From NCBI GenBank assembly GCA_018607725.1, contig JABBAY010000136.1, positions 1-40,095 on the forward strand: a stretch of 40,095 nucleotides of DNA, read 5' to 3'. This DNA is from K189A clade bacterium (GTDB taxonomy: Bacteria; Pseudomonadota; Gammaproteobacteria; Pseudomonadales; Azotimanducaceae). Shown piece after piece: positions 33,228 through 40,095 of the stretch. The notes beneath the pieces are model-generated. The model was not told the origin of the DNA and did not search any database. It saw only the letters and a program-made list of their open reading frames with translations. The translations under genes and the position numbers were made by a program. The stretch's first letter is position 1. Every line of letters starts with the position of its first letter.

Positions 33228-35909
33228 ATGTCTGATTTCGATAACGATATAACTACGATAAACATCGAAGATGAGCTGAAGCAGTCCTACCTGGATTATG
33301 CTATGAGCGTCATCGTCGGTCGTGCGCTGCCCGATGTTCGAGACGGTCTCAAACCCGTTCACCGGCGGGTATTGTTTGCCATGAGCGAACTTAACAACGT
33401 CTACAACCGAGCCTATATGAAGTCGGCTCGAATTGTTGGAGATGTGATCGGTAAGTATCATCCTCACGGTGATACGGCCGCTTACGACACGATTGTCAGG
33501 ATGGCGCAGACCTTTAATATGCGTTATCCGCTGGTGGATGGTCAGGGTAACTTTGGTTCCCTGGATGGCGATAGCGCTGCTGCCATGCGTTACACCGAAA
33601 TCCGTATGAAAAAGATCGCCCACGAGTTATTGGCCGATCTTGATAAAGAAACCGTTGATTTCACCGACAACTACGATGGCACCCTGCAGATGCCGGTGGT
33701 TTTGCCGTCAAAGGTCCCGAATCTGTTGGTTAATGGCTCCAGCGGTATCGCGGTGGGTATGGCGACCAATATTCCGCCCCATAACCTTACTGAAGTCGTT
33801 AATGCCTGTCTGGCATTAATTGATAACCCGGATATTGATACCGATGGCCTAATGGAACATATCCAGGGCCCGGATTTCCCCACGGGGGCGATTATTAATG
33901 GTCGCGCCGGCATCGTGATGGCCTACCGCACGGGCCGTGGTCGAATTCAGGTGCGAGCGCGCTGCGAAGTCTTCACCGATGAAAAAACCCATCGGGACAC
34001 GATTATTATTCAAGAAATCCCCTTTCAGTTGAACCGCGCCCGTCTTATCGAGCGCATTGCTGAGCTGGTGAAAGAAAAGAAAATTGAGGGTATTTCTGAG
34101 CTGCGCGATGAGTCTTCGACAGACACCCGCATCGTCATTGAATTGCGTCGAGGTGAGGTCGGTGAAGTGGTGCTGAATAATCTCTATGCTCAGACTCAGC
34201 TGCAGACAGTCTTCGGCATCAATATCGTGGCGCTGGTGGACGGTCAACCACGGGTATTGAATCTCAAGGAAGTTCTGGTTGCGTTTGTGTTACATCGTCG
34301 CGAAGTCATTACTCGGCGAACCGTGTTTTTGTTGCGTCGCGCTCGAACTCGAGGCCATATTCTTGAAGGTCTGGCGGTGGCGCTGTCGAATATTGACCCT
34401 GTTATTGAGCTGATCAAAGGGTCAGCAAATGCCCAAGAAGCCAAGGATCGATTGATAGCCACTTCCTGGCGATCAGACAATGTCCAAAAGATGCTGGAGC
34501 GTGCTGGCCCAGACGCTGCTCGTCCCGATGAGTTGGATGCCCGCTACGGGCTGAAAGAAAATGGCGACTACTTTTTGTCACCCGAGCAGGCACAGTCGAT
34601 TCTCGAAATGCGTTTAAACCGACTGACTGGCCTGGAACAACAGCGCTTGTTGTCTGAATACGAGGAAATTGTCAGTACTATCTCAGAGCTGTTGATTATT
34701 TTGGCCCAGCCAGAGCGTCTGATGGAGATCATTCGCGAAGAACTGACGGAAATTCGAGAAGAGTATGGTGATGAACGGCGTACGGAAATTATTGGTACTC
34801 AGGAAGATCTCACCACAGAAGACCTAATCACCGAGCAAGACATGGTAGTGACCTTGTCAAACTCTGGTTATGCCAAAACCCAGCCGATCACGGATTATCA
34901 GGCCCAGCGTCGCGGTGGTCGCGGTCGTTCCGCTAGTGCGGTGAAGGATGAGGACTTTATCGAACACCTGATGGTGGCGAGTACTCACGACACGATTTTA
35001 TGCTTTACCAACAAGGGTAAAGTCTATTGGTTAAGGGTATTTGAGATTCCTGTCGCCAGTCGAGCTGCTCGCGGGCGGCCATTGGTTAATATACTGCCCT
35101 TGGGTGCGGACGAGCGAATCACCACGATGCTGCCCGTCAGAGAATATCGTGATGATCAGTTTATTTTCATGGCAACGGCAAACGGGACGGTCAAGAAAAC
35201 CCCATTGATGGAGTTCGCCAGAAGGCGGTCGTCCGGGCTGATTGCGATCGAGCTTGATGAAGACAATACCTTGGTTGGTGCGTCCATCACCCAAGGTGAT
35301 TCGGATGTGATGTTGTTCACCAGCGGTGGTAAGGCGATTCGCTTCAATGAGTCGAACGTCCGTGCCATGGGTCGTACTGCGCGCGGCGTGCGCGGGGTTA
35401 AGCTTCGCCAAGAACAAACCTTGATCGCGCTGATCATTCCTCAGCCAGATGCAGAGTTATTGATAGCCAGTGAAAATGGTTACGGTAAACGCTCCAGCCT
35501 CGACGACTATTCCGTCATTGGTCGCGGTGGTCAGGGGGTTATCTGCATGAAAGTCAGTGAGCGTAACGGGCCGGTGGTCGGTGTCATTCAGATCTATAGT
35601 GGCGATGAAGTAATTCTGATCAGCGATCAGGGCACGTTGGTAAGAATCCGTGGCGAAGAGGTATCAACTCAGGGTCGTAATACGCAAGGCGTGCGCCTGA
35701 TTAACCTGGCCAGTGATGAGAACCTGGTAGGTCTCGCTCGAGTTGAAGAGGCCGACTTAGCGGATGCCGACTTGGCAGAGGGTACCGATGAAGCGGATTC
35801 TGTTGCCGCTGGAACAAATACACCAAGCAGTGCTGACTCGGCAGGCATTGAGGGTCAAAGCTCAATCGATGACTCACAAGCGGGTATCAACGATGACGCT
35901 GACAGCTAG
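33228..35909 (+). CDS. gyrA: DNA gyrase subunit A
   Basis: Breakage-reunion subunit of DNA gyrase. The catalytic Tyr is Y122 (AAAMRYTEI). The quinolone-determining region reads [10 protein letters not shown], with Thr83 and Asp87 in E. coli numbering; Thr83 is the wild-type residue in Pseudomonas, so no resistance mutation is implied. The C-terminal beta-pinwheel contains the GyrA box as QRRGGRGRS near residue 560. The protein is 893 aa and ends in an acidic tail of about 60 residues, including a five-residue repeat [10 protein letters not shown]. No good ribosome-binding site precedes the ATG, but the start matches homologues ([20 protein letters not shown]). It heads the gyrA-pheA-hisC-tyrA-cmk series. 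Confidence 0.98.
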   Translation: MSDFDNDITTINIEDELKQSYLDYAMSVIVGRALPDVRDGLKPVHRRVLFAMSELNNVYNRAYMKSARIVGDVIGKYHPHGDTAAYDTIVRMAQTFNMRYPLVDGQGNFGSLDGDSAAAMRYTEIRMKKIAHELLADLDKETVDFTDNYDGTLQMPVVLPSKVPNLLVNGSSGIAVGMATNIPPHNLTEVVNACLALIDNPDIDTDGLMEHIQGPDFPTGAIINGRAGIVMAYRTGRGRIQVRARCEVFTDEKTHRDTIIIQEIPFQLNRARLIERIAELVKEKKIEGISELRDESSTDTRIVIELRRGEVGEVVLNNLYAQTQLQTVFGINIVALVDGQPRVLNLKEVLVAFVLHRREVITRRTVFLLRRARTRGHILEGLAVALSNIDPVIELIKGSANAQEAKDRLIATSWRSDNVQKMLERAGPDAARPDELDARYGLKENGDYFLSPEQAQSILEMRLNRLTGLEQQRLLSEYEEIVSTISELLIILAQPERLMEIIREELTEIREEYGDERRTEIIGTQEDLTTEDLITEQDMVVTLSNSGYAKTQPITDYQAQRRGGRGRSASAVKDEDFIEHLMVASTHDTILCFTNKGKVYWLRVFEIPVASRAARGRPLVNILPLGADERITTMLPVREYRDDQFIFMATANGTVKKTPLMEFARRRSSGLIAIELDEDNTLVGASITQGDSDVMLFTSGGKAIRFNESNVRAMGRTARGVRGVKLRQEQTLIALIIPQPDAELLIASENGYGKRSSLDDYSVIGRGGQGVICMKVSERNGPVVGVIQIYSGDEVILISDQGTLVRIRGEEVSTQGRNTQGVRLINLASDENLVGLARVEEADLADADLAEGTDEADSVAAGTNTPSSADSAGIEGQSSIDDSQAGINDDADS

Positions 35910-35987
35910 AGTGGGTTGGCTTCAGGCCATTGCGATGACAGTGTCTATCGCTAACGCTGGCTTGAATAGCCGTCGCCGGTGTTGGTT

Positions 35988-37112
35988 ATGACCATCGAGG
36001 ACGAATCTGCTGTGGGGGCCGACGAGCAACTCGATCAGCTGCGGCAGCGCATTGATGCGCTGGACAGTGAAATTCTCGGCTTACTCAATGAACGAGCCAG
36101 GTGTGCCCTAGAAGTGGCGGAAGTTAAGCAGGCGGCATCCGGCGATGTTGCACCCATATTTTATCGACCTGAGCGTGAAGCTCAGGTGCTGCGTAACATA
36201 GCCGCGAAAAATCCCGGGCCACTGAGTGATGACAAAGTCATTCAAGTATATCGTCAGATTATGTCTGCCTGTCTGGCACTCGAGGAACCACTGAAGGTCG
36301 CTTACTTGGGCCCAGAAGGTACCTTCACGCAGTTAGCGACCCTTAAACAATTCGGTCATGCGGTAGTGGGTGTGCCAATGATCACCGTTGATGACGTGTT
36401 TCGCGAGGTGGCGTCAGAAAACTGCAATTACGGTGTGGTACCGGTTGAAAACTCTACTGAAGGTGTCGTCAGCCATACCCTCGATAATTTTTTGAATTCC
36501 TCTCTGCGAGTCTGCGGTGAAGTGGAATTGCGCATTCACCATCACTTGATGGTTGCCCCCGGTACGAACCCCGAGAAGATCACCAAAATATATGCGCATC
36601 AGCAGACCTTCGGTCAGTGTCGTCGATGGCTTGATGGTCATTATCCCCGCATACCGCGTATTACGGCGTCGAGTAATGCTGAAGCGGCACGGCTTGCGCT
36701 TGCGGAAGAGGGCGCGGCTGCGATTGCCGGCGAAATTGCTGCGGAAACCTACTGTTTGACCGTGTTGTCGAAGAAAATCGAAGATGAGTCGGACAATACC
36801 ACGCGATTTATTGTGGTCGGCCGTGAGGTGATTGGTCCCAGTGGTAAAGATAAAACGTCCATTATGGTCTCGACCCATAATCAGCCGGGTGCGCTATATA
36901 AGTTGCTCGAGCCATTTCATCGGCATGATGTGTCGTTGACCTCGATCGAAACCAGGCCGAGTCGAACGGGCATGTGGTCCTATGTTTTCTTTATCGATTT
37001 TGAAGGCCACGCTCAAGATGAGACGATTGCTCAGGTCATCAGCGAAATTGACAGTGATGTCCTTGAGATCAAAATGCTTGGCTCTTACCCCCGCGCTATC
37101 ACTCGCCTTTGA
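35988..37112 (+). CDS. pheA: Chorismate mutase/prephenate dehydratase (P-protein)
   Basis: Bifunctional enzyme leading to phenylpyruvate for phenylalanine synthesis. The N-terminal AroQ-type chorismate mutase covers about residues 14-95 (LDQLRQRIDALDSEILGLLNERARCALEVAEVK). The prephenate dehydratase covers about 100-280 (VAYLGPEGTFTQLA, VPVENSTEGVVSHTLD, DNTTRFIVVG with its catalytic Thr). A C-terminal ACT domain (HNQPGALYKLLEPF, SLTSIETRPSR) binds phenylalanine for feedback inhibition. ATG at 35988 is used; GTG at 35979 is an alternative, and neither has a strong ribosome-binding site. serC, which lies between gyrA and pheA in Pseudomonas, is missing. Confidence 0.96.
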   Translation: MTIEDESAVGADEQLDQLRQRIDALDSEILGLLNERARCALEVAEVKQAASGDVAPIFYRPEREAQVLRNIAAKNPGPLSDDKVIQVYRQIMSACLALEEPLKVAYLGPEGTFTQLATLKQFGHAVVGVPMITVDDVFREVASENCNYGVVPVENSTEGVVSHTLDNFLNSSLRVCGEVELRIHHHLMVAPGTNPEKITKIYAHQQTFGQCRRWLDGHYPRIPRITASSNAEAARLALAEEGAAAIAGEIAAETYCLTVLSKKIEDESDNTTRFIVVGREVIGPSGKDKTSIMVSTHNQPGALYKLLEPFHRHDVSLTSIETRPSRTGMWSYVFFIDFEGHAQDETIAQVISEIDSDVLEIKMLGSYPRAITRL

Positions 37113-37196
37113 TGCGTCGATGGTGGGGCTGTGAATCGCTACTACGCGACACGGGCATCAGCAACAACCATAAATTCAACCAGGATGGCAGTCTAA

Positions 37197-38303
37197 ATGA
37201 CCTGTGATTTCTTTGAACTAGCCGCACCCGGTGTGCGAGGGCTGCAGCCTTATCAGCCGGGCAAACCGGTGGAAGAGCTCCAGCGTGAATTGGGTTTGAC
37301 TGACGTGATCAAACTCGCCAGCAACGAAAACCCATTGGGTCCCAGCCCGGAAGTGATCCATAGTCTGGCAGCCGTGATTCCTGAGTTGGCCCGCTATCCC
37401 GATGGCAGTGCCTATCATTTGAAGCGCAAGCTCAGTGAGCACCTGGGTGTGGCGCCGCAAATGTTGACGATCGGTAATGGTTCTAACGAATTGCTGGAGT
37501 TGCTGGCAAGGGTATTTTTGGCACCCGGTCTCGAATCCATAGTTTCCCAACATTCATTCGTGGTCTACCCGCTGGTCACCATGGCCTTGGGAGCAACTCT
37601 GAAAGTCGTGCCGGCCAAGAATTATGGTCAAGATCTCGAGGCGACCGCCGCGATGATCACTGATAAGACGCGCATGATTTTTATCGCTAACCCGAACAAC
37701 CCGACCGGGACCTGGGTCAACGAAGTAGATCTGGTGCGGTTTCTGGATCAGGTGCCGGAGAATGTATTAGTCATACTGGATGAAGCCTATTGCGAATATG
37801 TCGAGGCGCCGGGTTATCCCAATGGTATTGCTCTGCTGGCCCGCTATCCGAACCTGGTGGTGACTCGAACCTTCTCCAAAGCCTACGGTATTGCAGCGCT
37901 ACGAGTGGGCTATTCAGTGTGTCAGCCGGCGATAGCTGATCTGCTGAATCGAGTGCGTCAGCCGTTTAATATTAACGCCATGTCGTTAGCTGCAGCGTTA
38001 GCCGCATTGGATGATCAGGCGCATGTGCAAGCGGCAGTTCGCGCTAACACTGTTGGCATGGCGATGCTGACTGAAGCTTGCGATGAGTTGGGGCTGGATT
38101 ATATTCCATCCGTGGGTAATTTCCTGGCTATCGATCTGGGTCGTGACGCGATGCCGGTTTATGCAGCGCTGTTGCGCGAGGGTGTTATCGTTCGCCCCGT
38201 GGGCGTCTATGACATGCCGAATCACTTGCGGGTCACTATTGGTTTGCCGGCAGAAAATGCCCGTTTCATTCAAGCGCTGCAGACCGTGCTGGGGGCAAGC
38301 TGA
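37197..38303 (+). CDS. hisC: Histidinol-phosphate aminotransferase (HisC2 type)
   Basis: PLP-dependent class I/II aminotransferase, 368 aa. The PLP lysine is in TFSKAYGIAALRVGY. Other fold markers are LASNENPLGPSP, IGNGSNELLELLARVFL, FIANPNNPTGTWV and LDEAYCEYVE. Because it sits between pheA and tyrA, as HisC2 does in Pseudomonas, it probably serves aromatic amino-acid transamination as well as, or rather than, histidine synthesis. That broader role is known for the position and family and is not readable directly from this sequence. Confidence 0.95.
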   Translation: MTCDFFELAAPGVRGLQPYQPGKPVEELQRELGLTDVIKLASNENPLGPSPEVIHSLAAVIPELARYPDGSAYHLKRKLSEHLGVAPQMLTIGNGSNELLELLARVFLAPGLESIVSQHSFVVYPLVTMALGATLKVVPAKNYGQDLEATAAMITDKTRMIFIANPNNPTGTWVNEVDLVRFLDQVPENVLVILDEAYCEYVEAPGYPNGIALLARYPNLVVTRTFSKAYGIAALRVGYSVCQPAIADLLNRVRQPFNINAMSLAAALAALDDQAHVQAAVRANTVGMAMLTEACDELGLDYIPSVGNFLAIDLGRDAMPVYAALLREGVIVRPVGVYDMPNHLRVTIGLPAENARFIQALQTVLGAS

Positions 38304-38307
38304 ACCC

Positions 38308-39231
38308 GTGTCTGTGAAGGCGGAACAACCCTTTAAGCGAGTTGCCATCCTCGGTCTTGGACTGATCGGCGGCTCAATTGCCGCGGCGATGAAAGCTCGG
38401 GATTTGGCGGTGGTCATCGTGGCCTTTGACTTGGCGCCGGCTGAATTGGCGCAGGGTCTTGCGCTCGCTTTAATCGATGAAGCCGCCGATTCAGCCAACG
38501 CAGCAGTGCAGGGTGCTGATCTGGTGATCCTTGCCGTGCCAGTGTTGGCGATTGAGCCGCTGCTGGTGCAGATCTCGCGGGATGTCAGTGAATCAGCGGT
38601 GATCACCGATGTGGGTAGCGTGAAATCGCCCATCATTGATGCGGCCCGGCGCCAGCTGCCGAATTTGCTGTCCAGAATTGTGCCTGGACATCCCATCGCG
38701 GGCTCTGAACAACATGGCGTTCAAGCCGCGAATGCGGACCTGTTCCTGCGCCATAAGGTTATTCTGACCCCGTTGCCTGAGACGCATGGGTCAAACCTGG
38801 CCAAGTTAACGGCATTCTGGCAGGCCCTGGACGCAGATGTGGTGGAGATGAGCCCGACCCATCATGATGCTGTCTTAGCCCAGACCAGTCATCTGCCTCA
38901 CCTACTCGCCTATGCCCTGATAGACACGCTATCCATGCAGGGTGATTCGCTGGAAATCTTCGATTATGCTGCCGGTGGTTTGCGCGACTTTTCGCGTATC
39001 GCCGCCTCAGATCCTGTGATGTGGCGCGATATTTATCAGGCTAATAGTGGCCCGGTACTAGAGATTCTTGATCGCTATATGAAGGAACTCATGGAGCTCA
39101 GAGAACTGATCGCGAATGGCCAGTCGGAGGAATTAACCGCCGTTTTGACGCGCGCCAAGCTAGCCAGAGATCACTTTTCGGTCCTGTTGAGCCAGCGTAG
39201 CCAGACCACTAATTCTCAGGAAATACCATGA
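38308..39231 (+). CDS. tyrA: Prephenate/arogenate dehydrogenase
   Basis: NAD-dependent TyrA-family enzyme of tyrosine synthesis. The dinucleotide loop is [17 protein letters not shown] (residues about 12-28), [11 protein letters not shown] follows, the catalytic His region is [13 protein letters not shown], and the [14 protein letters not shown] helix is conserved. GTG at 38308 is chosen because the homologous sequence begins just after it; GTG at 38314 is two codons later. The protein (307 aa) stands alone, whereas many Pseudomonas relatives have a TyrA-AroA fusion or aroA directly after; here tyrA overlaps cmk by ATGA, so aroA is cleanly absent. Confidence 0.95.
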   Translation: MSVKAEQPFKRVAILGLGLIGGSIAAAMKARDLAVVIVAFDLAPAELAQGLALALIDEAADSANAAVQGADLVILAVPVLAIEPLLVQISRDVSESAVITDVGSVKSPIIDAARRQLPNLLSRIVPGHPIAGSEQHGVQAANADLFLRHKVILTPLPETHGSNLAKLTAFWQALDADVVEMSPTHHDAVLAQTSHLPHLLAYALIDTLSMQGDSLEIFDYAAGGLRDFSRIAASDPVMWRDIYQANSGPVLEILDRYMKELMELRELIANGQSEELTAVLTRAKLARDHFSVLLSQRSQTTNSQEIP

Positions 39232-39947
39232 CCCAGCAGCCCGCTAGCGCGCTTCAAAAGGAACTTCCGGGAGCGTTCGTGGTGGCCATTGATGGCCCGA
39301 GTGGCTCGGGTAAGGGCACCATTGCGCATCGTCTGGCGGCAGCCTTGGGTTTTCATATTCTCGACAGTGGTGCCTTGTATCGATTGATTGGCCTGGCGGC
39401 CTGTAATCATCAGGTCGATCTGGGCGATGAGATAGGGCTGGCGCAGATTGCCGCTGAGCTGGATGTTGACTTTATTGCCACGGAGGATCCACAAGAGCCA
39501 TTACAGATTGTCCTCGAGGGACAGGATGTCACCCGACTGATTCGTACCGACGACGCCGGTACGAATGCGTCTCAGGTGGCCAAGTTCACCGCCGTTCGTG
39601 ATGCCCTGACTCAGCGTCAACGCGACTTTGCGAGGGCGCCAGGACTGATTGCTGATGGCCGGGATATGGGGACAGTGGTGTTTCCAGATGCGGCGCTTAA
39701 AATCTATCTGACGGCCAGCGCCGAGGCCCGCGCGCAGAGGCGATATAAGCAGTTGAAAGATAAGGGAATGGGTGTTAGTCTTCAGGCCCTTTTTCTGAGC
39801 ATTCAAGCCCGCGACGAACAAGACATGAATCGCTCGGTAGCACCACTCAAACCGGCGGCCGATGCGCTGATCATAGACAGCACTGAGATGGGCCTCGAAG
39901 AGGTGTTTGACACGGTGTTAGCAGCGGCTCAAGCCAGACTTGGCTAG
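39228..39947 (+). CDS. cmk: Cytidylate kinase
   Basis: Phosphorylates CMP and dCMP to the diphosphates. The P-loop is [18 protein letters not shown], followed by [32 protein letters not shown] and the [20 protein letters not shown] block complete the family signature. Length (239 aa) is slightly longer than usual because of a short N-terminal extension before FVVAIDG. Its ATG overlaps the tyrA stop. rpsA normally follows cmk, but the window ends 148 bp downstream, before any rpsA start can be seen. Confidence 0.97.
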   Translation: MTQQPASALQKELPGAFVVAIDGPSGSGKGTIAHRLAAALGFHILDSGALYRLIGLAACNHQVDLGDEIGLAQIAAELDVDFIATEDPQEPLQIVLEGQDVTRLIRTDDAGTNASQVAKFTAVRDALTQRQRDFARAPGLIADGRDMGTVVFPDAALKIYLTASAEARAQRRYKQLKDKGMGVSLQALFLSIQARDEQDMNRSVAPLKPAADALIIDSTEMGLEEVFDTVLAAAQARLG

Positions 39948-40095
39948 TTTTTTAGAGCGGTTTTTAGAAAGAGGGAAAAGTAAAAAAAGAGTAAGACACT
40001 GTTGGTTGATTCGAGGAAGCCCTCCGAAATTCTCGAGATCAGCCTTATTAATGATCAGACCCGCCGAAGTCGGAAGCTTTTGGTTATGGCGGTAG
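39948..40095 (+). other. Sequence after cmk, probable leader region
   Basis: 148 bp without a recognisable gene. It begins with T- and A-rich stretches and includes a small GAGG-AAGC-CCTC stem at 40013-40024. By synteny it may be the upstream region of rpsA, but no rpsA coding sequence is seen before the window ends. Confidence 0.35.

Noticed and set aside
33468-33492. Possible quinolone-resistance change at GyrA Thr83
   Set aside because: Thr83 is the normal residue in Pseudomonas-type gyrases, and Asp87 is intact.

Overview
The window is a chromosomal segment of a gammaproteobacterium. It carries no rRNA, tRNA, CRISPR array, prophage or intact insertion sequence. The gene order resembles a Pseudomonas/Cellvibrionales-type chromosome: rsx(rnf)-metG-mrp-dcd; DUF3108/DUF2066-perM-hda; yciB-yciI-yciO-trpS-scpA-scpB-rluB; and yciK-ubiG-mtaD-gyrA-pheA-hisC-tyrA-cmk. 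It is most likely from an uncultivated or little-studied marine lineage near Pseudomonadales/Cellvibrionales, but the exact taxon is an inference from synteny and protein appearance.

Layout. (1) 1-3719, minus strand: a five-gene Rnf/Rsx electron-transport operon in the order A, B, D, G, E, joined by 4-bp ATGA overlaps and lying 14 bp downstream of metG. There is no normal rsxC. Instead the RsxB protein carries the C-terminal two-cluster ferredoxin domain and basic tail of RsxC, so the NADH/FMN-binding part of RsxC is missing from the operon. (2) 3734-7848: metG, a decayed secreted RidA-family pseudogene, a short mrp lacking the usual N-terminal domain, and dcd. (3) 7867-11969: DUF3108 and DUF2066 envelope proteins, a PerM-type permease and the DnaA regulator Hda; purM/purN, usual between the DUF genes in relatives, are absent. 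(4) 12022-17364: a more accessory stretch with a clostridial-type MurG paralogue, a YtrA-type GntR regulator with its ABC transporter, an NnrU-family membrane protein and a luciferase-like flavin enzyme. (5) 17605-25283: a phosphoglycerate dehydrogenase, then a long minus-strand run (yciB, yciI, SH3/coiled-coil protein, pdxJ, membrane-anchored cold-shock protein, unknown protein, sui1, sulfurtransferase, mnmC). (6) 25425-30105: yciO, trpS (with a probable [4Fe-4S] motif), scpA, scpB, rluB. (7) 30156-33015: yciK, ubiG and an MTA/SAH-type deaminase on the minus strand. (8) 33228-39947: gyrA and an aromatic amino-acid/nucleotide cluster pheA-hisC-tyrA-cmk, with serC and aroA missing from their usual places.

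The most interesting items are the RsxB-RsxC fusion without an NADH module, the MurG2/YtrA-ABC neighbourhood that looks like a cell-wall stress module, three independent triple tandem repeats of 13-14 bp placed just after stop codons, the signal-peptide protein that seems to start on CTG overlapping the upstream stop, and the small ORF whose stop overlaps the TTG start of trpS. Most of the remaining window is ordinary housekeeping sequence.
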